The position numbers and the translations under genes are program-made. Below the pieces are notes generated by a model that was given only the letters and a program-made list of their open reading frames with translations, ran no database searches and was not told where the DNA came from. A stretch of DNA of 64,000 bases from Hydractinia symbiolongicarpus (taxonomy: Eukaryota > Cnidaria > Hydrozoa > Anthoathecata > Hydractiniidae). The stretch spans positions 30,072,001 to 30,136,000 of the forward strand of contig NC_079884.1 of NCBI RefSeq assembly GCF_029227915.1. Reading direction: 5' to 3'. Positions 46,201 to 59,216 of the stretch are shown here, one piece after another (position 1 is the stretch's first letter; each line of letters opens with the position of its first letter).

Positions 46201-49200
46201 TCATGCGTTTTAGTGGTGAAAAAATAATTTAAAAAATCGATCGGGAAATGAGTTTACACCCTGGGTACTTTCTTTGTATACTTTTGCCTATACGGGCTGA
46301 GCCCTGGATTTACGGGAAATCGCAGGTTTTCGTTTGCCGGCGATTAAACTTCTTTTATTGAGAGTCTCATCAAAAATGAAAACATTTTTGAGAACTACAA
46401 GTCTCATGCGTTGGAGTGGTGAAGAAAATATTTAAAAAATCGTTCGGAAAATGAGTTTATCCCTGGGTACTTTCTTTGTATATATTTGACTATACGGGCC
46501 GAGGCCGGGGTTTACGGGAAATGGCGGGTTTTCGTTTGCCGGCGATTAAACCACTTTCATTAAGCGTCTCATAAAAAATAAAGACATTTCTAAAAACTAC
46601 AAGTCTCATGCGTTTTAGTGGTGAAAAAATAATTTAAAAAATCGTTCGGGAAATGAGTTTACTCCCTGGGTGCTTTCTTTGTATACTTTTGACTATACGA
46701 GCTGAGCCGGGATTTACGGGAAATGGCGGGTTTTCGTTTGCCGGCGATTAAACTTCTTTTATTCAGCGTCTCATCAAAAATGAAAACATTTTTGAAAACT
46801 ACAAGTCTCATGCGTTTTAGTGTTGAAAAGATAATTTAAAAAATCGTTTTGGAAATGAGTTTACTCAAAGGGTACTTTCTTTGTATACATTCGACTATAC
46901 AGGCCAAGCCGGGATGTACGGGAAATCGCGGGTTTTCGTTTGCCGGCGATTAAACCACCTTCATTAAGCGTCTCATCAAAAATGAAAACATTTCTGAAAA
47001 CTACAAGTCTTATGCGTTTTAGTGGTGAAAAAATAATTTAAAAAATCGTTCGGGAAATGAGTTTACTCCCTGGGTACTTTCTTTGTATACTTTTGACTAT
47101 ACGGGCCGAGTCCGGGATTTACGGGAAGTCGCGGGTTTTCGTTTGAGGGCGCTTAAACTTCTTTTATTCAGCGTCTCATCAAAAATGAAACCATTTCTAA
47201 AAACTACAAGTCTCATGGGCTTTAGTGGTGAAATAATAATTTAGAAAATCGTTCGGGAAATGAGTTTACACCCTGGGTACTTTCTTTGTATACTTTTGAC
47301 TATACGGGCTGAGCCCGGGATTTACGGGAAATCGCGGGTTTTCGTTTGCCGGCGATTAAACCACTTTCATTAGGCGGCTCATCAAAAATGAAGAGATTTC
47401 TGAAAACTACAAGTCTCATGCGTTTTAGTGGTGAAAAAATAATTTAAAAAATCGTTCGGGAAATGAGTTTACTCCCTGGGTACTTTCTTTGTATACTTTT
47501 GACTATACGGGCCAAGCCCGGGATTTACGGGAAATCGCGGGTTTTTGTTTGCCGGCGTTTAAACCACATTCATTAAGCGTCTCATCAAAAATGAAAACAT
47601 TTCTGAAAACTACAAGTCTCATACGTTTTAATAGTGAAAAAATAATTTTAAAAATCGTTCGGGAAATGAGTTTACTCCCTGGGTACTTTCTTTGTATACT
47701 TTTGACTATACGGGCCGAGTCCGGGATTTACGGGAAATCGCGTGTTTTCGTTTGCCGGCGATTAAACCTCTTTCAATAAGCGTCTCATCAAAAATGAAAA
47801 CATTTCTGAAAACTACAAGTCTCATGCGTTTTAGTGGTGAAAAAATAATTTAAAAAATCGTTCGGGAAATGAGTTTACACCCTGGGTACTTTCTTTGTAT
47901 ACTTTTGCCTATACGGGCTGAGCCCTGGATTTACGGGAAATCGCAGGTTTTCGTTTGCCGGCGATTAAACTTCTTTTATTGAGCGTCTCATAAAAAATAA
48001 AGACATTTCTAAAAACTACAAGTCTCATGCGTTGGAGTGGTGAAAAAATAATTTAAAAAATCGTTCGGGAAATGAGTTTACTCCCTGGGTGCTTTCTTTG
48101 TATACTTTTGACTATACGGGCTGAGCCGGGATTTACGGGAAATGGCGGGTTTTCGTTTGCCGGCGATTAAACTTCTTTTATTCAGCGTCTCATCAAAAAT
48201 GAAAACATTTTTGAAAACTACAAGTCTCGTGCGTTTTAGTGGTGAAAAGATAATTTAAAAAATCGTTTTGGAAATGAGTTTACTCAAAGGGTACTTTCTT
48301 TGTATACATTCGACTATACAGGCCAAGCCGGGATGTACGGGAAATCGCGGGTTTTCGTTTGCCGGCCATTAAACCACATTCATTAAGCGTCTCATCAAAA
48401 ATGAAAACATTTCTGAAAACTACAAGTCTTATGCGTTTTAGTGGTGAAAAAATAATTTAAAAAATCGTTCGGGAAATGAGTTTACTCCCTGGGTACTTTC
48501 TTTGTATACTTTTGACTATACGGGCCGAGTCCGGGATTTACGGGAAGTCGCGGGTTTTCGTTTGAGGGCGCTTAAACTTCTTTTATTCAGCGTCTCATCA
48601 AAAATGAAAACATTTCTAAAAACTACAAGTCTCATGGGCTTTAGTGGTGAAATAATAATTTAGAAAATCGTTCGGGAAATGAGTTTACACCCTGGGTACT
48701 TTCTTTGTATACTTTTGACTATACGGGCTGAGCCCGGGATTTACGGGAAATCGCGGGTTTTCGTTTGCCGGCGATTAAACCACTTACATTAGGCGGCTCA
48801 TCAAAAATGAAGAGATTTCTGAAAACTACAAGTCTCATGCGTTTTAGTGGTGAAAAAATAATTTAAAAAATCGTTCGGGAAATAAGTTTACTCCCTGGGT
48901 ACTTTCTTTGTATACTTTTGACTATACGGGCCAAGCCCGGGATTTACGGGAAATCGCGGGTTTTTGTTTGCCGGCGTTTAAACCACATTCATTAAGCGTC
49001 TCATCAAAAATGAAAACATTTCTGAAAACTACAAGTCTTATACGTTTTAATGGTGAAAAAATAATTTTAAAAATCGTTCGGGAAATGAGTTTACTTCCTG
49101 GGTACTTTCTTTCTATACTTTTGACTATACGGGCCGAGTCCGGGATTTACGGGAAATCGCGGGTTTTCGTTCTCCAGCGATTAAACTTCTTTTATTCAGC

Positions 49201-50610
49201 GTCCCAACAACAATGAAAACATTTTTGAAAACTACAAGTCTCATGCGTTTTAGTGATGAAAAAATAATTTAAATAATCGTTCGGTAAATGAGTTTACTTC
49301 CTAGGTACTTTCTTTGTATACATTCGACTATACGGGCCAAGCCCGGGATTCACGGGAAATCGCGGATTTTCGTTTGCCGGCGATTAAACCACCTTCATTA
49401 AGCGTCTCATCAAAAATGAAAACATTTCTGAAAACTACAAGTCTCATGCGTTTTAGTGGTAAAAAAGTTATTTAAAAAATCGTTCGGGAAATGAGTTTAC
49501 TCCCTGGGTACTTTCTTTGTATACTTTTGACTATACGGGCCAAGCCCGGGATTTACGGGAAATCGCGGGTTTTTGTTTGCCGGCGTTTAAACCACATTCA
49601 TTAAGCGTCTCATCAAAAATGAAAACATTTCTGAAAACTACAAGTCTCATACGTTTTAATGGTGAAAAAATAATTTTAAAAATCGTTCGGGAAATGAGTT
49701 TACTCCCTGGGTACTTTCTTTCTATACTTTTGACTATACGGGCCGAGTCCGGGATTTACGGGAAATCGCGGGTTTTCGTTCTCCAGCGATTAAACTCCTT
49801 TTATTCAGCGTCCCAACAAAAATGAAAACATTTTTGAAAACTACAAGTCTCATGCGTTTTAGTGATGAAAAAATAATTTAAAAAATCGTTCGGGAAATGA
49901 GTTTACTCCCTGCGTACTTTCTTTGTATACTTTTGACTATACGGGCCAAGCCCGGGATTTACGGGTAATCGCGGGTTTTTGTTTGCCGGCGTTTAAACCA
50001 CATTCATTAAGCGTCTCATCAAAAATGAAAACATTTCTGAAAACTACAAGTCTCATACGTTTTAATGGTGAAAAAATAATTTTAAAAATCGTTCGGGAAA
50101 TGAGTTTACTCCCTGGGTACTTTCTTTGTATACTTTTGACTTTTCGGGTTAAGCCCGGGATTTACGGGAAATCGCGGGTTTTCGTTTTCCGGCGTTTAAA
50201 CCACATTCATTAAGCGTCTCATCAAAAATGAAAACATTTCTGAAAACTACAAGTCTCATACGTTTTAATGGTGAAAAAATAATTTTAAAAATCGTTCGGG
50301 AAATGAGTATACTCCCTGGGTACTTTCTTTGTATACTTTTGACTATACGGGCTGAGCCGGGATTTACGGGAAATGGCGGGTTTTCGTTTGCCGGCGATTA
50401 AACTTCTTTTATTCAGCGTCTCATCAAAAATGAAAACATTTTTGAAAACTACAAGTCTCCTGCGTTTTAGTGGTGAAAAGATAATTTAAAAAATCGTTTT
50501 GGAAATGAGTTTACTCAAAGGGTACTTTCTTTGTATACATTCGACTATACAGGCCAAGCCGGGATGTACGGGAAATCGCGGGTTTTCGTTTGCCGGCGAT
50601 TAAACCACAT
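46201..50610 (+). repeat. Satellite block 8: 7-mer (1,419 bp) duplication
   Basis: AAGACATTTCTAAAAAC at about 46,581 recurs at about 48,000, and the following units keep an offset of 1,419 bp (seven monomers less two bases) to about 49.05 kb, for example the matching ATACG-type units beginning 47,489 and 48,908. The second copy also matches 25.9-27.7 kb in copy A at a constant offset of 22,104 bp and the corresponding part of copy B, so this run of monomers exists in four places. Confidence 0.87.
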
Positions 50611-52240
50611 TCATTAAGCGTCTCATCAAAAATGAAAACATTTCTGAAAACTACAAGTCTTATGCGTTTTAGTGGTGAAAAAATAATTTAAAAAATCGTT
50701 CGGGAAATGAGTTTACTCCCTGGGTACTTTCTTTGTATACTTTTGACTATACGGGCCGAGTCCGGGATTTACGGGAAGTCGCGGGTTTTCGTTTGAGGGC
50801 GCTTAAACCACATTCATTAAGCGTCTCATCAAAAATGAAAACATTTCTGAAAACTACAAGTCTAATACGTTTTAATGGTGAAAAAATAATTTTAAAAATC
50901 GTTCGGGAAATGAGTTTACTCCCTGGGTATTTTCTTTCTATACTTTTGACTATACGGGCCGAGTCCGGGATTTACGGGAAATCGCGGGTTTTTGTTCTCC
51001 AGCGATTAAACTCCTTTTATTCAGCGTCCCAACAAAAATGAAAACATTTTTGAAAACTACAAGTCTCATGCGTTTTAGTGATGAAAAAATAATTTAAAAA
51101 ATCTTTCGGGAAATGAGTTTACTCCCTGGGTACTTTCTTTGTATACTTTTGACTATACGGGCCAAGCCCGGGATTCACGGGAAATCGCGGATTTTCGTTT
51201 GCCGGCGATTAAACCACATTCATTAAGCGTCTCATCAAAAATGAAAACATTTCTGAAAACTACAAGTCTCATACGTTTTAATGGTGAAAAAATAATTTTA
51301 AAAATCGTTCGGGAAATGAGTTTACTCCCTGGGTACTTTCTTTGTATACTTTTGACTATACGGGTTAAGCCCGGGATTTACGGGAAATCGCGGGTTTTCG
51401 TTTTCCGGCGTTTAAACCACATTCATTAAGCGTCTCATCAAAAATGAAAACATTTCTGAAAACTACAAGTCTTATGCGTTTTAGTGGTGAAAAAATAATT
51501 TAAAAAATCGTTCGGGAAATGAGTTTACTCCCTGGGTACTTTCTTTGTATACTTTTGACTATACGGGCCGAGTCCGGGATTTACGGGAAGTCGCGGGTTT
51601 TCGTTTGAGGGCGCTTAAACCACATTCATTAAGCGTCTCATCAAAAATGAAAACATTTCTGAAAACTACAAGTCTCATACGTTTTAATGGTGAAAAAATA
51701 ATTTTAAAAATCGTTCGGGAAATGAGTTTACTCCCTGGGTATTTTCTTTCTATACTTTTGACTATACGGGCCGAGTCCGGGATTTACGGGAAATCGCGGG
51801 TTTTTGTTCTCCAGCGATTAAACTCCTTTTATTCAGCGTCCCAACAAAAATGAAAACATTTTTGAAAACTACAAGTCTCATGCGTTTTAGTGATGAAAAA
51901 ATAATTTAAAAAATCTTTCGGGAAATGAGTTTACTCCCTGGGTACTTTCTTTGTATACTTTTGACTATACGGGCCAAGCCCGGGATTCACGGGAAATCGC
52001 GGATTTTCGTTTGCCGGCGATTAAACCACATTCATTAAGCGTCTCATCAAAAATGAAAACATTTCTGAAAACTACAAGTCTCATACGTTTTAATGGTGAA
52101 AAAATAATTTTAAAAATCGTTCGGGAAATGAGTTTACTCCCTGGGTACTTTCTTTGTATACTTTTGACTATACGGGTTAAGCCCGGGATTTACGGGAAAT
52201 CGCGGGTTTTCGTTTTCCGGCGTTTAAACCACATTCATTA
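50611..52240 (+). repeat. Two tandem copies of an 812-bp 4-mer
   Basis: Four monomers are repeated with an offset of exactly 812 bp: units starting 50,733 and 51,139 match those at 51,545 and 51,951. Shared markers are TGAGGGCGC joined to TTAAACCACATTC, GGTATTTTCTTTC, TTTTTGTTCTCCAGC and AAATCTTTCGGG. One visible difference is CTAATACG (50,862) versus CTCATACG in the second copy. This is the cleanest local duplication in the right half. Confidence 0.92.
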
Positions 52241-55200
52241 AGCGTCTCATCAAAAATGAAAACTTTCTGAAAACTACAAGTCTCATACGTTTTAATGGTG
52301 AAAAAATAATTTTAAAAATCGTTCGGGAAATGAGTTTACTCCCTGGGTACTTTCTTTGTATACTTTTGCCTATACGGGCCGAGTTCGGGATTTACGGGAA
52401 ATCGCGTGTTTTCGTTTGCCGGCGATTAAACCTCTTTCATTAAGCGTCTCATCAAAAATGAAAACATTTCTGAAAACTACAAGTCTCATGCGTTTTAGTG
52501 GTGAAAAAATAATTTAAAAAATCGTTCGGGAAATGAGTTTACTCCCTGGGTACTTTCTTTGTATACTTTTGCCTATACGGGCTGAGCCCTGGATTTACGG
52601 GAAATCGCGGGTTTTCGTTTGCCGGCGATTAAACCACTTTCATTAGGCGGCTCATCAAAAATGAAGAGATTTCTGAAAACTACAAGTCTCATGCGTTTTA
52701 GTGGTAAAAAAGTTATTTAAAAAATCGTTCGGGAAATGAGTTTACTCCCTGGGTACTTTCTTTGTATACTTTTGACTATACGGGCCAAGCCCGGGATTTA
52801 CGGGAAATCGCGGGTTTTTGTTTGCCGGCGTTTAAACCACATTCATTAAGCGTCTCATCAAAAATGAAAACATTTCTGAAAACTACAAGTCTCATACGTT
52901 TTAATGGTGAAAAAATAATTTTAAAAATCGTTCGGGAAATGAGTTTACTCCCTGGGTACTTTCTTTCTATACTTTTGACTATACGGGCCGAGTCCAGGAT
53001 TTACGGGAAATCGCGGGTTTTCGTTCTCCAGCGATTAAACTCCTTTTATTCAGCGTCCCAACAAAAATGAAAACATTTTTGAAAACTACAAGTCTCATGC
53101 GTTTTAGTGATGAAAAAATAATTTAAAAAATCGTTCGGGAAATGATTTTTCTCCTTGGGTACTTTCTTTGTATACTTTTGACTATACGGGCCAAGCCCGG
53201 GATTCACGGGAAATCGCGGATTTTCGTTTGCCGGCGATTAAACCACATTCATTAAGCGTCTCATCAAAAATGAAAACATTTCTGAAAACTACAAGTCTCA
53301 TACGTTTTAATGGTGAAAAAATAATTTTAAAAATCGTTCGGGAAATGAGTTTACTCCCTGGGTACTTTCTTTGTCTACTTTTGACTTTTTGGGTTAAGCC
53401 CGGGATTTACGGGAAATCGCGGGTTTTCGTTTTCCGGCGTTTAAACCACATTCATTAAGCGTCTCATCAAAAATGAAAACATTTCTGAAAACTACAAGTC
53501 TCATACGTTTTAATGGTGAAAAAATAATTTTAAAAATCGTTCGGGAAATGAGTTTACTCCATGGGTACTTTCTTTGTATACTTTTCACTACACGGGCCGA
53601 GTCCGGGATTTACGGGAAATCGTAGGTTTTCGTTTGCCGGCGATTAAACTTCTTTTATTCAGCGTCTCATCAAAAATGAAAACATTTTTGAAAACAACAA
53701 GTCTCATGCGTTTTAGTGGTGAAAAAATAATTAAAAAATCGTTCGGGAAATGAGTTTACTCCCTGGGTGCTTTCTTTGTATACTTTTGACTATACGGGCT
53801 GAGCCCGGGATTTACGGGAAATCGCGGGTTTTTGTTTGCCGGCGTTTAAACCACATTCATTAGGCGTCTCATCAAAAATGAAAACATTTCTGAAAACTAC
53901 AAGTCTCATACGTTTTAATGGTGAAAAAATAATTTTAAAAATCGTTCGGGAAATGAGTTTACTTCCTGGGTACTTTCTTTCTATACTTTTGACTCTACGG
54001 GCCGAGTCCGGGATTTACGGAAAATCGCGGGTTTTCGTTCTCCAGCGATTAAACTTCTTTTATTCAGCGTCCCAACAAAAATGAAAACATTTTTGAAAAC
54101 TACAAGTCTCATGCGTTTTAGTGATGAAAAAATAATTGAAAAAATCGTTCGGTAAATGAGTTTACTTCCTAGGTACTTTCTTTGTATACATTCGACTATA
54201 CGGGCCAAGCCCGGGATTCACGGGAAATCGCGGGTTTTCGTTTGCCGGCGATTAAACCACCTTCATTAAGCGTCTCATCAAAAATGAAAACATTTCTGAA
54301 AACTACAAGTCTCATGCGTTTTAGTGGTAAAAAAATAATTTAAAAAATCGTTCGAGAAATGAGTTTACTCCCTGGGTACTTTCTTTGTATACTTTTGATT
54401 ATACGGGTTAAGCCCGGGATTTACGGGAAATCGCGGGTTTTCGTTTTCCGGCGTTTAAACCACATTCATTAAGCGTCTCATCAAAAATGAAAACATTTCT
54501 GAAAACTACAAGTCTCATACGTTTTAATGGTGAAAAAATAATTTTAAAAATCGTTCGGGAAATGAGTTTACTCCCTGGGTACTTTCTTTGTATACTTTTG
54601 CCTATACGGGCCGAGTTCGGGATTTACGGGAAATCGCGTGTTTTCGTTTGCCGGCGATTAAACCTCTTTCATTAAGCGTCTCATCAAAAATGAAAACATT
54701 TCTGAAAACTACAAGTCTCATGCGTTTTAGTGGTGAAAAAATAATTTAAAAAATCGTTCGGGAAATGAGTTTACTCCCTGGGTACTTTCTTTGTATACTT
54801 TTGCCTATACGGGCTGAGCCCTGGATTTACGGGAAATCGCGGGTTTTCGTTTGCCGGCGATTAAACCACTTTCATTAGGCGGCTCATCAAAAATGAAGAG
54901 ATTTCTGAAAACTACAAGTCTCATGCGTTTTAGTGGTAAAAAAGTTATTTAAAAAATCGTTCGGGAAATGAGTTTACTCCCTGGGTACTTTCTTTGTATA
55001 CTTTTGACTATACGGGCCAAGCCCGGGATTTACGGGAAATCGCGGGTTTTTGTTTGCCGGCGTTTAAACCACATTCATTAAGCGTCTCATCAAAAATGAA
55101 AACATTTCTGAAAACTACAAGTCTCATACGTTTTAATGGTGAAAAAATAATTTTAAAAATCGTTCGGGAAATGAGTTTACTCCCTGGGTACTTTCTTTCT

Positions 55201-55571
55201 ATACTTTTGACTATACGGGCCGAGTCCAGGATTTACGGGAAATCGCGGGTTTTCGTTCTCCAGCGATTAAACTCCTTTTATTCAGCGTCCCAACAAAAAT
55301 GAAAACATTTCTGAAAACTACAAGTCTCATACGTTTTAATGGTGAAAAAATAATTTTAAAAATCGTTCGGGAAATGAGTTTACTCCCTGGGTACTTTCTT
55401 TGTATACTTTTGACTTTTTGGGTTAAGCCCGGGATTTACGGGAAATCGCGGGTTTCGTTTTCCGGCGTTTAAACCACATTCATTAAGCGTCTCATGAAAA
55501 ATGAAAACATTTCTGAAAACTACAAGTCTCATACGTTTTAATGGTGAAAAAATAATTTTAAAAATCGTTCG
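52241..55571 (+). repeat. Satellite block 9: 11-mer (2,232 bp) duplication
   Basis: The segment with CCGAGTTCGGG at 52,379 is repeated at 54,611, and the following units to about 55.3 kb keep the 2,232-bp offset, including the TCCAGGATTTACGG unit. A two-base deletion (GAAAACTTTCTG) sits near 52,260. The unit pair near 53.6-54.4 kb (CACTACACGGG, GACTCTACGGG) is also found at 56.2-57.0 and 59.9-60.7 kb. Confidence 0.87.
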
Positions 55572-58500
55572 GGAAATGAGTTTACTCCCTGGGTACTTTC
55601 TTTGTATACTTTTGACTATACGGGCCGAGTCCGGGATTTACGGGAAATCGCGTGTTTTCGTTTGCCGGCGATTAAACCTCTTTCATTAAGCGTCTCATCA
55701 AAAATGAAAACATTTCTGAAAACTACAAGTCTCATGCGTTTTAGTGGTGAAAAAATAATTTAAAAAATCGTTCGGGAAATGAGTTTACTCCCTGGGTACT
55801 TTCTTTGTATACTTTTGCCTATACGGGCTGAGCCCTGGATTTACGGGAAATCGCAGGTTTTCGTTTGCCGGCGATTAAACTTCTTTTATTGAGCGTCTCA
55901 TCAAAAATGAAAACATTTTTGAGAACTACAAGTCTCATGCGTTGTAGTGGTGAAGAAAATATTTAAAAAATCGTTCGGAAAATGAGTTTATCCCTGGGTA
56001 CTTTCTTTGTATACTTTTGACTATACGGGCCGAGGCTGGGTTTACGGGAAATGGCGGGTTTTCGTTTGCAAGCGATTAAACCACTTTCATTAAGCGTCTC
56101 ATCAAAAATAAAGACATTTCTGAAAACTACACGTCTTTTGCGTTTTAGTGTTGAAAAAATAATTTAAAAAATCGTTCGGGAAATGAGTTTACTCCATGGG
56201 TACTTTCTTTGTATACTTTTCACTACACGGGCCGAGTCCGGGATTTACGGGAAATCGTAGGTTTTCGTTTGCCGGCGATTAAACTTCTTTTATTCAGCGT
56301 CTCATCAAAAATGAAAACATTTTTGAAAACAACAAGTCTCATGCGTTTTAGTGGTGAAAAAATAATTAAAAAATCCTTCGGGAAATGAGTTTACTCCCTG
56401 GGTGCTTTCTTTGTATACTTTTGACTATACGTGCTGAGCCCGGGATTTACGGGAAATCGCGGGTTTTTGTTTGCCGGCGTTTAAACCACATTCATTAGGC
56501 GTCTCATCAAAAATGAAAACATTTCTGAAAACTACAAGTCTCATACGTTTTAATGGTGAAAAAATAATTTTAAAAATCGTTCGGGAAATGAGTTTACTTC
56601 CTGGGTACTTTCTTTCTATACTTTTGACTCTACGGGCCGAGTCCGGGATTTACGGAAAATCGCGGGTTTTCGTTCTCCAGCGATTAAACTTCTTTTATTC
56701 AGCGTCCCAACAAAAATGAAAACATTTTTGAAAACTACAAGTCTCATGCGTTTTAGTGATGAAAAAATAATTGAAAAAATCGTTCGGTAAATGAGTTTAC
56801 TTCCTAGGTACTTTCTTTGTATACATTCGACTATACGGGCCAAGCCCGGGATTCACGGGAAATCGCGGGTTTTCGTTTGCCGGCGATTAAACCACCTTCA
56901 TTAAGCGTCTCATCAAAAATGAAAACATTTCTGAAAACTACAAGTCTCATGCGTTTTAGTGGTAAAAAAATTATTTAAAAAATCGTTCGGGAAATGAGTT
57001 TACTCCCTGGGTACTCTCTTTGTATACTTTTGACTATACGGGCCAAGCCCGGGATTTACGGGAAATCGCGGGTTTTTGTTTGCCGGCGTTTAAACCACAT
57101 TCATTAAGCGTCTCATCAAAAATGAAAACATTTCTGAAAACTACAAGTCTCATACGTTTTAATGGTGAAAAAATAATTTTAAAAATCGTTCGGGAAATGA
57201 GTTTACTCCCTGGGTACTCTCTTTCTATACTTTTGACTATACGGGCCGAGTCCGGGATTTACGGGAAATCGCGGGTTTTCGTTCTCCAGCGATTAAACTC
57301 CTTTTATTCAGCGTCCCAACAAAAATGAAAACATTTTTGAAAACTACAAGTCTCATGCGTTTTAGTGATGAAAAAATAATTTAAAAAATCGTTCGGGAAA
57401 TGAGTTTACTCCCTGGGTACTTTCTTTGTATACTTTTGACTATACGGGCCAAGCCCGGGATTTACGGGTAATCGCGGGTTTTTGTTTGCCGGCGTTTAAA
57501 CCACATTCATTAAGCGTCTCATCAAAAATGAAAACATTTCTGAAAACTACAAGTCTCATACGTTTTAATGGTGAAAAAATAATTTTAAAAATCGTTCAGT
57601 AAATGAGTTTACTCCCTGGGTACTTTCTTTGTATACTTTTGACTGTACGGGTTAAGCCCGGGATTTACGGGAAATCGCGGGTTTTCGTTTCCCGGCGTTT
57701 AAACCACATTCATTAAGCGTCTCATCAAAAATGAAAACATTTCTGAAAACTACAAGTCTCATACGTTTTAATGGTGAAAAAATAATTTTAAAAATCGTTC
57801 GGGAAATGAGTTTACTCCCTGGGTACTTTCTTTGTATACTTTTGCCTATACGGGCTGAGCACTGGATTTACGGGAAATCGCAGGTCTTCGTTTGCCGGCG
57901 ATTAAACTTCTTTTATTGAGCGTCTCATCAAAAATGAAAACATTTCTGAAAACTACAAGTCTCATGCGTTTTAGTGGTGAAGAAAATATTTAAAAAATCG
58001 TTCGGAAAATGAGTTTATCCCTGGGTACTTTCTTTGTATACTTTTGACTATACGGGCCGAGGCCGGGGTTTACAGGAAATGGCGGGTTTTCGTTTGCCAG
58101 CGATTAAACCACTTTCATTAAGCGTCTCATCAAAAATGAAAACATTTTTGAGAACTACAAGTCTCATGCGTTGTAGTGGTGAAGAAAATATTTAAAAAAT
58201 CGTTCGGAAAATGAGTTTATCCCTGGGTACTTTCTTTGTATACTTTTGACTATACGGGCCGAGGCCGGGGTTTACAGGAAATGGCGGGTTTTCGTTTCCC
58301 AGCGATTAAACCACTTTCATTAAGCGTCTCATCAAAAATAAAGACATTTCTGAAAACTACACGTCTTTTGCGTTTTAGTGGTGAAAAAATAATTTAAAAA
58401 ATCGTTCGGGAAATGATTTTACTCCATGGGTACTTTCTTTGTATACTTTTCACTACACGGGCCGAGTCCAGGATTTACGGGAAATCGTAGGTTTTCGTTT

Positions 58501-59216
58501 GCCGGCGATTAAACTTCTTTTATTCAGCGTCTCATCAAAAATGAAAACATTTTTGAAAACAAAAAGTCTCATGCGTTTTAGTGGTGAAAAAACAATTTAA
58601 AAAATCGTTCGGGAAATGAGTTTACTCCCTGGGTGCTTTCTTTGTATACTTTTGACTATACGGGCTGAGCCCGGGATTTACGGGAAATGGCGGGTTTTCG
58701 TTTGCCGGCGATTAAACTTCTTTTATTCAGCGTCTCATCAAAAATGAAAACATTTTTGAAAACTACAAGTCTCATGCGTTTTAGTGGTGAAAAGATAATT
58801 TAAAAAATCGTTTTGGAAATGAGTTTACTCACAGGGTACTTTCTTTGTATACATTCGACTATACAGGCCAAGCCGGGATGTACGGGAAATGGCGGGTTTT
58901 CGTTTGCCGGCGATTAAACTTCTTTTATTCAGCGTCTCATCAAAAATGAAAACATTTTTGAAAACTACAAGTCTCATGCGTTTTAGTGGTGAAAAGATAA
59001 TTTAAAAAATCGTTTTGGAAATGAGTTTACTCACAGGGTACTTTCTTTGTATACATTCGACTATACAGGCCAAGCCGGGATGTACGGGAAATCGCGGGTT
59101 TTCGTTTGCCGGCGATTAAACCGCATTCATTAAGCGTCTCATCAAAAATGAAAACATTTCTGAAAATTACAAGTCTCATGCGTTTTAGTGGTGAAAAAAT
59201 AATTTAAAAAATCGTT
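55572..59216 (+). repeat. 3.65-kb segmental tandem duplication, copy C1
   Basis: This 18-mer is followed directly by a second copy at an offset of 3,647 bp. Matching rare markers include TTTCCCAGCG at 58,294 and 61,941, CACTACACGG at 58,451 and 62,098, and GGCTGGGTTTACGGG near 56,032 and 59,680. C1 contains one extra 202-bp monomer near 58.83-59.03 kb, a doubling of its CACAGGG/CAAGCCGGGATG unit that is single in C2. The junction lies in shared sequence between 59,217 and about 59,286. Confidence 0.92.
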
